Assembly: GCF_000338275.1 (NCBI RefSeq)
Contig: NZ_ANMR01000017.1
Coordinates: 1 to 64,000 of the forward strand
Reading direction: 5' to 3'
Length of the DNA: 64,000 bases
From: Staphylococcus xylosus NJ
GTDB taxonomy: Bacteria; Bacillota; Bacilli; Staphylococcales; Staphylococcaceae
Shown here piece after piece: positions 48,918-57,170 of this stretch (the stretch's first letter is position 1; each line of letters begins with the position of its first letter). Made by a program: the position numbers and the translations under genes. The notes under the pieces are model-generated. The model had not been told where the DNA came from and did no database searches. It saw only the letters and a program-made list of their open reading frames with translations.

Positions 48918-48930
48918 TGGAAACGCTTAC
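48918..48930. promoter_or_regulatory. cre-like site upstream of the SDR gene
   Basis: TGGAAACGCTTAC fits the core of the CcpA consensus TGNAANCGNWNNC. The remaining part of the 369-bp gap (48851-49219) is AT-rich and holds the nptA terminator but no gene that I can see. Confidence 0.5.
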
Positions 48931-49133
48931 TGATTTTATTCTCTACATTTAATTATCTAGATAATTTCCACATATTCACTTAGAAAAATTCAATTATTAG
49001 ATAGTATGCTATAACTTTGACAGCTACTTTAGTGTTGATATTAAAGTAATTTGGTAATATCCAACCATTCTTAACTTAATAAATCTATAACTAGAATCAA
49101 CGATATCTTTTTTAATAATTTATATAAAAAAGA

Positions 49134-49173
49134 CGAGACAGAAATCAAAATTTAAAATTTGATTTTTGTCTCG
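49134..49173 (-). terminator. Terminator after the Na/Pi cotransporter gene
   Basis: A 16-bp stem with one G-U pair (49134-49149 with 49158-49173); T run follows on the minus strand. It carries the GAGACA core of the terminator family described elsewhere here. Confidence 0.85.
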
Positions 49174-49219
49174 CCTAGCGTAGTTATTTTACATGCTAAT
49201 TTTTACGATTAAATAATAT

Positions 49220-50884
49220 TTAGTAAGACCAACCTAATGGATTTTCCACATGTTCTTCTAATTCTATTTCATCAATATCAACCATTGATTCTGAAATATT
49301 TCTAGAATGATAACCGATTCGTTCTAATATTGCAATCATATCCAGATATAATAAGCCACCTTCTGGTGAACACTCACCTGAACTTAAACGTTTAATATGT
49401 TTTTTCCTTAAATCATGTTCAAGTTTGTATGAATCATTACTTATTTTAACAATTTCATCACGCTTAACTCGATCATAAACGTTGAACATTTCAACTGTCT
49501 TTTCAAATGACATGTTAACATGATTGTAAAGCTTTTCAATACTTTGTTCAGCTTTATCAGATATTTTGATAGGATTTGTATCTTTTTTCTTCAAATCTAA
49601 TAAATAGGCTTCTGATAAACCAGCCACTTTCAACATCGTGCGATTAACATCGAATAATACTGACATCCTTTCTGCATCATCTTGTGACAACTTCTTCTCA
49701 GATATTTTAGTAAGATACTGTCTGACATTATCATACATGTTGTCAATTGCTGCATGTTTCTGAATAATATCTTTTTCAGTTTTTTCGTCGTAGTGATTGA
49801 CTTTTTGCAACATGGATAACGTCATTCTACCAATGTTTTGAATTTCATCTTGAGCTTCTTGTAGAGCAATATTAGGTGCTCTATTAATTAAGTTCTTATC
49901 AAGATGTCTTGGTTTGTATTTTTCATTAATATCTTCACCTGGTATTATTTTCGTAACTATCCAAGCTAGTACAAAAATAAATGGTAATTGAATTAAAGTA
50001 TTTGTTACGTTAAATGTACCGTGTGCAAATGCAATAACCATTTCTGGTTTTAAATTCATTGCGCCTTGCATCCACTCAATAACTAATTGATACAACGGTA
50101 AGATGAGCAAGAATATTGCTGCACCTATCACGTTAAACATAACATGAACTGCTGCAACACGTTTTGATGCAAGAGAACCTGCTAAACTTGCTAAAACAGC
50201 AGTAATCGTTGTACCGATATTATCACCTAATAGTACTGGCAGTGCACCATGCAAGCTAATTAAATCATTAGCAAAGAACCCTTGTAATATACCAATTGTT
50301 GCACTTGAGCTTTGGATGATAACTGTTAAGAATGTACCAGCTATAACACCATATATTGGATTTGATGACATATCTAACATGATTTGTTTAAACCCATCTA
50401 AATTAGCGAGTGGCTTCACTGCACCACTCATTAACTCTAAGCCATAAAAAAGAGAACCAAAACCAAATAAAATCATACCTATATTTTTTACTTTTCTTTT
50501 CTGGATAAAGAAAATCAAAAATGCGCCAATAGCTAGGATGGGTAGTGAATAAGCACCGATATCAATACCTATTATAAATGCTGTAACCGTGGTACCTATA
50601 TTCGCTCCCATAACAACTCCAATTGCTTGTCGCATTGTCATAAATCCTGCACTTACAAGACCAATCGTAATGACAGTAGTCCCTGAACTACTTTGAATTA
50701 AAATCGTAACAATCATACCTGCCAAAACACCCATGATTGGATTACTAGTAAATTTATTTAATATACTTCTCAGTCGATCGCCAGCAGTTGCTTGTAAGCC
50801 ATCGCCCATCTGTTTAATTCCGTATAAAAATATACCTAAACCACCGATAAAAGTGAAAATTATCTCCATTACAGAAGAATCCAT
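49220..50884 (-). CDS. nptA: Na+/phosphate cotransporter (NptA type) with PhoU-like tail
   Basis: A 554-residue protein: about eight membrane segments in residues 1-310 with the two inverted QSSS motifs (TILIQSSSGTTVITIGL and TVIIQSSSATIGILQGF) and GANIGTTVTA/GDNIGTTITA, followed by a cytoplasmic helical PhoU-like domain (about 330-540). It imports inorganic phosphate with sodium. I chose the ATG at 50884, 7 bases after AGAGG, over an in-frame GTG 6 bases upstream. It stands alone. Confidence 0.9.
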   Translation of the reverse strand: MDSSVMEIIFTFIGGLGIFLYGIKQMGDGLQATAGDRLRSILNKFTSNPIMGVLAGMIVTILIQSSSGTTVITIGLVSAGFMTMRQAIGVVMGANIGTTVTAFIIGIDIGAYSLPILAIGAFLIFFIQKRKVKNIGMILFGFGSLFYGLELMSGAVKPLANLDGFKQIMLDMSSNPIYGVIAGTFLTVIIQSSSATIGILQGFFANDLISLHGALPVLLGDNIGTTITAVLASLAGSLASKRVAAVHVMFNVIGAAIFLLILPLYQLVIEWMQGAMNLKPEMVIAFAHGTFNVTNTLIQLPFIFVLAWIVTKIIPGEDINEKYKPRHLDKNLINRAPNIALQEAQDEIQNIGRMTLSMLQKVNHYDEKTEKDIIQKHAAIDNMYDNVRQYLTKISEKKLSQDDAERMSVLFDVNRTMLKVAGLSEAYLLDLKKKDTNPIKISDKAEQSIEKLYNHVNMSFEKTVEMFNVYDRVKRDEIVKISNDSYKLEHDLRKKHIKRLSSGECSPEGGLLYLDMIAILERIGYHSRNISESMVDIDEIELEEHVENPLGWSY

Positions 50885-51145
50885 CGTCACACCTCTTTAA
50901 ATTATTTGTAAACTATGTGAATTATAACTTATTTTTGTTAAGCAAATGTTAATTCTTTATTAAAATTATAGATAATGTGCTAAACAATTATGCAATCATA
51001 TTTCAAACAGTTTTCAACATTCATTTAAACAGTGTAATGACAGTGTTTAATAAAAACAATGGGTAGTACATTTGATACAAATTAATTTTGTATATTTTAT
51101 GAAATATGATTTTGAATTAAGTTACTATTGAAATGTTTATATAAA

Positions 51146-51184
51146 AGGGTTAGAAATCAAATAATCAATTTGATTTCTAACCCT
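51146..51184 (-). terminator. Terminator after the YhgE/Pip gene
   Basis: A 15-bp perfect stem (51146-51160 with 51170-51184), with TTTTAT following on the minus strand. The 357-bp gap 50885-51241 otherwise holds only AT-rich sequence, including the nptA promoter region. Confidence 0.85.
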
Positions 51185-51241
51185 GCTAACAAAATTGTTC
51201 ATTTTAAATCAATATAATAATTAGTGTTGCATTTGATACAT

Positions 51242-52531
51242 TTATGACGGAACTTCTGTACGTTTCCCACTATGTTTTCTAATTATTGCAGCGCTTATTG
51301 AAGAAACAACTCCAAAAATAATAAAACCGATAAACATCCACATGGTAGCATTCATTTCTAGTGGTTGATCCATATAAAGTAATGCTCTCAAATATTCACC
51401 ATAGTGAGTGAATGGATTCCAACTCACAACATAATCTTGATAAAATTGCGGTAGCATTTGTTTAGGAAACATTACAAGTTGCATGCTAAAGAACATTGCT
51501 ATAAAGAATATTGGAATAGACTTCATACCTAACCAAGTCATAACACCTAAAATAAGACCAATAAAGCCTAGTAATGCAATAGAAACAAAAAGACCTATTT
51601 TATTAATATCAGGGAAATCAAATCCTTGAACACTAGACATAAAGTATACATAACCAAATCCACCTACAAAGGCAGTAACAACTGCAATTGCAAGTTGACC
51701 TAACGACGCAATAATGCGGTGCGAAATTATAATATTATCTGAAGTTCTAAATGCAAAGAACAGCAAAATAGATGCCACAATCGAACTAATCCACACTGGC
51801 ATAAACATCAAGAATGATGCATTACCATTACCTTGATGGTCTTTAACTTTATGAATCTTTTGATCTGATACTTTCACAGGGTTTGTAAGTCCTTGAATAT
51901 CACTAGGGTTAACTTTAACATCCTGTTTTTCTAGAGTATCTAAACCTTGTTGTGTTATTTGTTTATTTAAATTATCACCGATACCTTTTAATACATTTGA
52001 AGAAATTTGTGATGCTTGCATATTCGCACCACTATTAATCAATGTTTTAAATTCTGCTTGGTTGACTGTTATGTCTTGTGAAGCACCAGATTTATCCATT
52101 TGACTTTGCATTTTTTTAGCCTGTTCTGGCGGTATTTCACCTGATTGTATTTTCTCTTGTATTTCTTGCTTTTTACTATCCATTACTTTTTTTTGAGTTT
52201 TACTCATCGCATGTTTTGAAAAATCTTTCTCAAAAATAGCTGCACCAAAATATTTTTGGTCATCTAATCCTTTTCGAGCATCTTTTTCATTATCTACTTC
52301 AACCCATTTTATAGTATCAGAATCACTATTTAATAGTTTATCTTCTAACTTTTTACCAATGTTAATGTCATTATTTTGAATAGATGTGCCTTCATCTTGA
52401 TTAACAATAGCAATTGGTAAAGCTTTTGGTTTAGGATTGTAAGCTGGATAAAATGCTATTGAAAATATTGCCAATATGATTAAAATTGCTATTGGCGCTA
52501 TCCAAAGTAATTTATTTTTAAATATATTCAT
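51242..52531 (-). CDS. YhgE/Pip-type ABC-2-like membrane protein
   Basis: A 429-residue protein with one N-terminal membrane helix (about 8-28), an extracellular region of about 210 residues starting PKALPIAIVNQDEGTSI (typical of YhgE/Pip proteins), and about six C-terminal helices of the ABC-2 permease type. Such proteins act in drug or lipid export, or as phage-infection and secretion proteins. I chose the ATG at 52531 after AAAAAGGAGG. It is divergent from a TetR gene over a 152-bp gap. Confidence 0.85.
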   Translation of the reverse strand: MNIFKNKLLWIAPIAILIILAIFSIAFYPAYNPKPKALPIAIVNQDEGTSIQNNDINIGKKLEDKLLNSDSDTIKWVEVDNEKDARKGLDDQKYFGAAIFEKDFSKHAMSKTQKKVMDSKKQEIQEKIQSGEIPPEQAKKMQSQMDKSGASQDITVNQAEFKTLINSGANMQASQISSNVLKGIGDNLNKQITQQGLDTLEKQDVKVNPSDIQGLTNPVKVSDQKIHKVKDHQGNGNASFLMFMPVWISSIVASILLFFAFRTSDNIIISHRIIASLGQLAIAVVTAFVGGFGYVYFMSSVQGFDFPDINKIGLFVSIALLGFIGLILGVMTWLGMKSIPIFFIAMFFSMQLVMFPKQMLPQFYQDYVVSWNPFTHYGEYLRALLYMDQPLEMNATMWMFIGFIIFGVVSSISAAIIRKHSGKRTEVPS

Positions 52532-52576
52532 ATTAATTACCTCCTTTTTGAACATTGTGTTGATTAATCACTACTT

Positions 52577-52648
52577 TGTTTATTATAATGAGCATAATTC
52601 AATAAGCAATATTCAATAAACTTCATTTTGTTTATCAACAAATAAACA
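52577..52648. promoter_or_regulatory. Repeated GTTTATT/AATAAAC half-sites, candidate TetR operators
   Basis: GTTTATT at 52577-52583, AATAAAC at 52615-52621, and a dyad TGTTTAT-N6-ATAAACA at 52629-52648. The half-sites alternate in direction, as expected for two operators of a TetR protein controlling both divergent genes. Confidence 0.5.
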
Positions 52649-52683
52649 TGGTTTGTCTATTAAAGTTTAAGGAGATGAGTAAA

Positions 52684-53289
52684 ATGATAGAAGATCGTCG
52701 TGTCAGAAAAACTAAAAATGCAATCAAACAAGCTTTTATAAAATTATTAGCAGAAAAAGAACTAGAGCGAATAACGATACAAGATATAACATCCTTAGCA
52801 GATATTAACCGAGGTACTTTCTATTTACACTACGAAGATAAATATATTTTACTTTCAGACCTAGAAGATGAAATTCTCGTTGGTTTAGCAGATGAAATAG
52901 GTACTTATAAGTTGGTTATGCAAGATTCAAATTTAGAAGACTTCGCTAAAATATTTTCGGAAAAAATTCTTAAAAATATCATTCTCCATATCCAAAAAGA
53001 TATCGATTTTTACTTAGTTATTTTTAAGTTAGATAGAAAAAGCCATCTTGAAGATAAGATTTCAGAACTTATGTACTCTAATATGACAAAAAACCTTAAC
53101 AACAAACAAAAAATTTCAGGCATACCAATAGATTATTTTCATAGTTATGTTTCAGGTGCTACGATTTCTTTTATCAAACATTGGGTACAAGATAATAATA
53201 GAATGGAACCCGATATTGTTGCTGATCACTTATTCAAAATTATATTTAACGGACCATTACGTCTAATGGCAAAAGAACAATATCAATAA
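52684..53289 (+). CDS. TetR family regulator beside the YhgE/Pip gene
   Basis: A 201-residue regulator. The helix-turn-helix reads ERITIQDITSLADINRGTFYLHYEDKYILL; the C-terminal half looks like the group called TetR_C (dihydroxyacetone-kinase-regulator type), with long helices. I chose the ATG at 52684, 9 bases after AAGGAG. It is divergent from the YhgE/Pip exporter gene that it probably represses, and is followed 29 bases later by a corA-like gene, perhaps in the same transcript. Confidence 0.86.
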   Translation: MIEDRRVRKTKNAIKQAFIKLLAEKELERITIQDITSLADINRGTFYLHYEDKYILLSDLEDEILVGLADEIGTYKLVMQDSNLEDFAKIFSEKILKNIILHIQKDIDFYLVIFKLDRKSHLEDKISELMYSNMTKNLNNKQKISGIPIDYFHSYVSGATISFIKHWVQDNNRMEPDIVADHLFKIIFNGPLRLMAKEQYQ

Positions 53290-53318
53290 CACTTCTGAAG
53301 AAAGGACCTCATTTTATC

Positions 53319-54257
53319 ATGATAACTGCATATAAACATTCACAAACTGATAAAATAATCGAATCTAAACTAGATCAAACAGCTTCATGGGTTAATGTTG
53401 TTGATCCCAACTGGGAGGAAATCGAAATGCTTATAGATCGCTATGACATTCCTGAAGATTTCATACGAGACCCATTAGATAGAGAAGAGAGTGCGCGTGT
53501 TGAATACGACGAAGATTCGCATTATTCATTAATTATATTAGACTTACCTATTATAAATGACACTAATTCAAAAGTATTGTCATTTATTACTATTCCTTTA
53601 GGAATTATTATTGGAAATAAAAAAATCATTACTATTTGTAATGTTGAAAATGAATTCTTAGAAAACTTTGCACGTCAGAACATAAACCTACGCTTTCATA
53701 GTCGTTTTGCATTAAATATATTGTTAACAATTACAAATCATTACAATAGAAATTTGAGATTACTGAATAAAACACGTGTGCGTATTGAACGTGACTTAAA
53801 GAATAACGTCACAAATAAACAACTTTATAATTTAATGGAAGTAGAAAAAAGTTTAGTTTATTTTTTAGCTGCACTTAAAGGTAATGAAGGCATAGTAAAG
53901 AAATTATTCCGTCTACCAGCTATGAAACGCTTTGATGAAGATGAAGACATTTTAGAGGACTTGTTAATCGAAAATAATCAAGCTTTAGAAACGACGAGAC
54001 TTTATACAGATATATTAGAAAGTATCACTACTTCATACGCATCATTACTATCAAATGAGATGAATAATACGATGAAAACATTAACGCTTTTCACTGTATT
54101 TTTAACATTGCCAACTTTAGTATTTAGCTTTTTTGGCATGAATGTTCCCTTACCTATTGATGACCATAGTTATATTTCATGGCTCATTGTGATTGGCATT
54201 TCTCTCATTATCGTGACCATCGTAGGCGCGTTTTTATGGCGCAAACAAAAATTGTGA
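53319..54257 (+). CDS. Second CorA-like divalent cation transporter
   Basis: A 312-residue CorA family protein: large cytoplasmic domain, then two C-terminal membrane helices, with the FGMNV motif (normally GMN) at the end of the first helix followed by a short PLPIDDHS loop. The loop lacks the E/Q-x-E pattern of classic CorA, so it may be a zinc exporter-like or magnesium-permeable relative. AGAAAGGA lies before the ATG. It follows the TetR gene by 29 bases. Confidence 0.86.
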   Translation: MITAYKHSQTDKIIESKLDQTASWVNVVDPNWEEIEMLIDRYDIPEDFIRDPLDREESARVEYDEDSHYSLIILDLPIINDTNSKVLSFITIPLGIIIGNKKIITICNVENEFLENFARQNINLRFHSRFALNILLTITNHYNRNLRLLNKTRVRIERDLKNNVTNKQLYNLMEVEKSLVYFLAALKGNEGIVKKLFRLPAMKRFDEDEDILEDLLIENNQALETTRLYTDILESITTSYASLLSNEMNNTMKTLTLFTVFLTLPTLVFSFFGMNVPLPIDDHSYISWLIVIGISLIIVTIVGAFLWRKQKL

Positions 54258-54356
54258 ATTAGATTATAAACGCTTATTAAATCATACAAAATCTTTATAA
54301 AACTTTATAACGCTCATACAATGGTGAGAATAGTCTTTGTATAAGTAATATTTTCA

Positions 54357-54539
54357 TTAAAATAACTGTCCTATAGACACCTTGCTATTAATAAGACAAT
54401 TTTTGACTTCGACAAATTCATATACAAAATTTAAATCTAATATCACATCAACTTTACGTAATAAATAATTGTTAAGCACTAATTTAGAAATAGAAATCAT
54501 TTCATATTGGTCTCTTTTATCAATTGATCTATGCAACAT
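54357..54539 (-). pseudogene. Truncated IS1182-type transposase, N-terminal remnant
   Basis: A 60-residue frame that starts MLHRSIDKRDQYEMISISKL, as in IS1182-family transposases of staphylococci, and stops after about 60 residues where the full protein would be several hundred. Several substitutions (for example NNYLLRKVDVILDL) show decay. No catalytic residues remain. The usual left-end sequence lies just upstream (54600-54745), so this is a degraded insertion sequence, not a gene. Confidence 0.7.
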
Positions 54540-54599
54540 AATAAACACCATCACTGTTTAATTTATATATAATCTTTTTAGTGTAATATCGGCAGTGAT

Positions 54600-54745
54600 T
54601 TAGACCGACTCCTGTGGTAGAACTCTAGTCGAAGATTATAGGCTAAGGCAGTGACCGCGGGAAGCATACAAAAAAACTGTCAACAAAGTTGGAGAATTTG
54701 TCGACAGTCTGAGACTAATCCGTATGAAGACGGATTAGTCTTTTA
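54600..54745 (-). mobile_element. Left-end remnant of an IS1182-type element
   Basis: The stretch includes GACTCCTGTGGTAGAA and GTGACCGCGGGAAGCATAC, sequence that I recall from regions upstream of IS1182-type transposases in staphylococci; it is more GC-rich than its surroundings. It contains two hairpins: 54676-54687 with 54697-54708 (one mismatch), and a perfect 12-bp terminator-like stem 54712-54723 with 54730-54741 followed by TTTT. The 3' part of the element is gone. Confidence 0.6.
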
Positions 54746-54798
54746 TTTTGATAATGTAATTTTTGTACTACTTTAAATCTTAATATACCTTTATACTA

Positions 54799-56241
54799 CT
54801 ATGCTTCAATATTTCTATATTTCTTGCTATATGACAAAGCGTATGTTATGCAAAATGCTACGATAAATGCAATGATCATTGCTATACCGTAATGTAACCA
54901 ACCATTGTTTTGGCCGCTAATAGATATAAATCCTGGTATACCTGCAGTGCCTAATGCAATAGCTTTAACTTTAAAGAATGCTATATAGGCAGAACCGATA
55001 CCTGAACCTATAATTGCCCCAATAAACGGATATCTTAACTTCAAGTTCACACCAAACATTGCTGGTTCTGTAATACCTAGTAGAGCAGATACGCCCGCAG
55101 CGGATGCTACACCTTTTAATTTTTTATTTTCTTTTATAATAAAGAATGCTGCAAGGGCAGCCGCTCCTTGTGCAATATTAGACATTGTTGCAATAGGGAA
55201 TATAAATGAACCGCCTGTTGATGAACTGTCAGCGATAAGTTGAGTTTCAATAGCAATAAAACTATGATGCATACCTGTGATAACAATCGGCGCATATAAC
55301 AAACCAAATATAAGACCGCCGATAGCACCACCAAATTCATATAGCCACGTTAAACCGTCTGATAACCAATATCCTAAAGTACGTGTTAATGGACCAACAA
55401 ATGAAAATGTTATAAAACCTGTTGATAATATTGCTAATAAAGGTGTTAATAAATTGTCTAATACTGTTGGTATAACTTTCCTTAGTCCTTTTTCAATTGT
55501 TGCAAGAATATATGTAGCTACTAGCATTGGTAATACTTGACCTTGATATCCTACTTGATTAATTTCGAGTCCAAATAAGTTCCAATGAGGAATCTCTTTT
55601 CCCGCTTCTAATGCTTTCGGATAATCATAAGCACTCATCAATTCTGGATGAACCAATATCATTCCAAGTGCTGCCCCGAGATATGCATTACCTCCAAATC
55701 GTTTTGCAGCACTAAAACCAATTAGTATAGGTAGTAATGTAAACGGCGCATTAGCAAAAATGTTAATCATTTCAGCTAAGCCACTAAACTGATTTTGTAC
55801 TTCTATTAATGATTGATTATCATAAAAAATACCAGGTGCAGTTAATATATTATTGATACCCATGAGCAAACCACCAGCTACAATTGCTGGTATGATTGGA
55901 ACAAAGATATCTGATAGCATTTTCACAAACCTTTGAAAAGGATTCATGTTTTTAGTGCCTTGCGCTTTCACATCTGACACCGAAGACGCTTCTTTACCGG
56001 TTATCTTTTCTAATTCACTAAACACTTTATTTACTGTACCAGAACCAATGATAACCTGATATTGTCCCCCAGTTGAAAATGTACCTTTTACAACATCCAT
56101 ATCCCCTAATGCCTTTTCATTAACCAAGTCTTCATTCTTTAATACAAGTCTCAAACGCGTTGCACAATGTGTCATTGCTTCAACATTATCCTCTCCACCA
56201 AGCGCTTGCAATATATTTTCTGCAGACTTTTTATAATTCAT
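54799..56241 (-). CDS. scrA: Sucrose-specific PTS transporter EIIBC
   Basis: A 480-residue PTS permease of the glucose-sucrose family, equal in length to S. xylosus ScrA. The EIIB domain (1-90) has its phosphorylated Cys at 26 (MTHCATRLRL); EIIC follows with about 10 helices and the motif GITEPAMFGVN. It lacks an EIIA domain, as usual for ScrA. No sucrose hydrolase or fructokinase gene is adjacent, also as in S. xylosus. Two LacI-type operators lie upstream. Trehalose is the main alternative. AGGAGG precedes the ATG. Confidence 0.85.
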   Translation of the reverse strand: MNYKKSAENILQALGGEDNVEAMTHCATRLRLVLKNEDLVNEKALGDMDVVKGTFSTGGQYQVIIGSGTVNKVFSELEKITGKEASSVSDVKAQGTKNMNPFQRFVKMLSDIFVPIIPAIVAGGLLMGINNILTAPGIFYDNQSLIEVQNQFSGLAEMINIFANAPFTLLPILIGFSAAKRFGGNAYLGAALGMILVHPELMSAYDYPKALEAGKEIPHWNLFGLEINQVGYQGQVLPMLVATYILATIEKGLRKVIPTVLDNLLTPLLAILSTGFITFSFVGPLTRTLGYWLSDGLTWLYEFGGAIGGLIFGLLYAPIVITGMHHSFIAIETQLIADSSSTGGSFIFPIATMSNIAQGAAALAAFFIIKENKKLKGVASAAGVSALLGITEPAMFGVNLKLRYPFIGAIIGSGIGSAYIAFFKVKAIALGTAGIPGFISISGQNNGWLHYGIAMIIAFIVAFCITYALSYSKKYRNIEA

Positions 56242-56260
56242 TATATTACCTCCTTTTTAA

Positions 56261-56305
56261 TGGAACCGGTACCAAAACTTTATAATAATATTGTAATCGG
56301 TTCCA
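56261..56305. promoter_or_regulatory. Paired LacI-type (ScrR) operators before scrA
   Basis: TGGAACCGGTACCA (56261-56274) and TGTAATCGGTTCCA (56292-56305) each have a central CG and near-dyad symmetry, as LacI/ScrR operators do, and lie 31 bp apart around TTATAATAAT-like promoter sequence. No scrR gene is in the window; a distant ScrR is implied. Confidence 0.72.
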
Positions 56306-56364
56306 TTAAATAACGCAATCCCATTTTTGTATATTCTTTGTGACTAAATTTAAAGTGTCAATAA

Positions 56365-56940
56365 TTATCCAACTACCGTCATATCACTTCCTTTTATATT
56401 GAAATAATAGTATTTAATCTTGTCTATAAAATAGTCTTGTAGCATTTTTATATTTTCTTCATTTGTAGGTGCATTATCCAAATGAATTGACCAAGCTCTT
56501 GCAGGACATTCCGTATTACAAAACATTTTGTGTAGTTTTACTGTATTTCTATTTACAGGTAACTGATTTTTTTTCAATATTAAGGCTGCAATCCAATAAC
56601 TAGCTTCTTCATTCTTAATAAATTGTTCATCAGACAATATTCCATTAATTTTTGATTGACAACGTTCTATACCTATATAATGCTCGTTCGCAAAAGTATT
56701 ACCACAGTGCCACTCTACATATGGAGAGGGATGAAACCAATAACATGTCTGCTTATCAACATATGCACACGCCCATCCTTTTTCCAATTCATTATTATCT
56801 ATCCTTTGCTGTAGCCAGACAATATAATCCTCTGCACTATTATTTTCTGCATCATCATGCAACACGACACCTAATACTTCAGATTTTAATTTCGTTATTT
56901 TAGATTCTTGATTGTAAAATTTAGAATAAATGTGCTTCAT
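56365..56940 (-). CDS. Stand-alone Amidase_2 domain (N-acetylmuramoyl-L-alanine amidase-like)
   Basis: A 191-residue protein whose residues 22-150 form an Amidase_2/PGRP fold: VLHDD with zinc ligand His 28, WHCGN with His 78, YIGIERCQS, and KLHKMFCNTECPARAW with ligands His 137 and Cys 145. It resembles the amidase part of staphylococcal phage endolysins but has no signal peptide, no cell-wall-binding domain and no holin. It may be a domesticated lysin or an internal peptidoglycan-fragment amidase. CGGAGG precedes the ATG. It is divergent from rsp. Confidence 0.75.
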   Translation of the reverse strand: MKHIYSKFYNQESKITKLKSEVLGVVLHDDAENNSAEDYIVWLQQRIDNNELEKGWACAYVDKQTCYWFHPSPYVEWHCGNTFANEHYIGIERCQSKINGILSDEQFIKNEEASYWIAALILKKNQLPVNRNTVKLHKMFCNTECPARAWSIHLDNAPTNEENIKMLQDYFIDKIKYYYFNIKGSDMTVVG

Positions 56941-57170
56941 TTTTCAAAACCTCCGTGACAAATAGAACAATATGAATTTTTAAGTTGATTTCTCAGAAAA
57001 AATTATCTACTAACCAAAATACATTGTCTAAAATTTAATTTTTAACGCCGAATCTCTTTATAAGATTAAAAAATATTTATATTTAAAGGATTAAAAGTCA
57101 TAACTTTTTGTAATATAATGTATTTTGAACAATATACCAATTCAAATTATTATCAGGAGTTGCCTTTACT

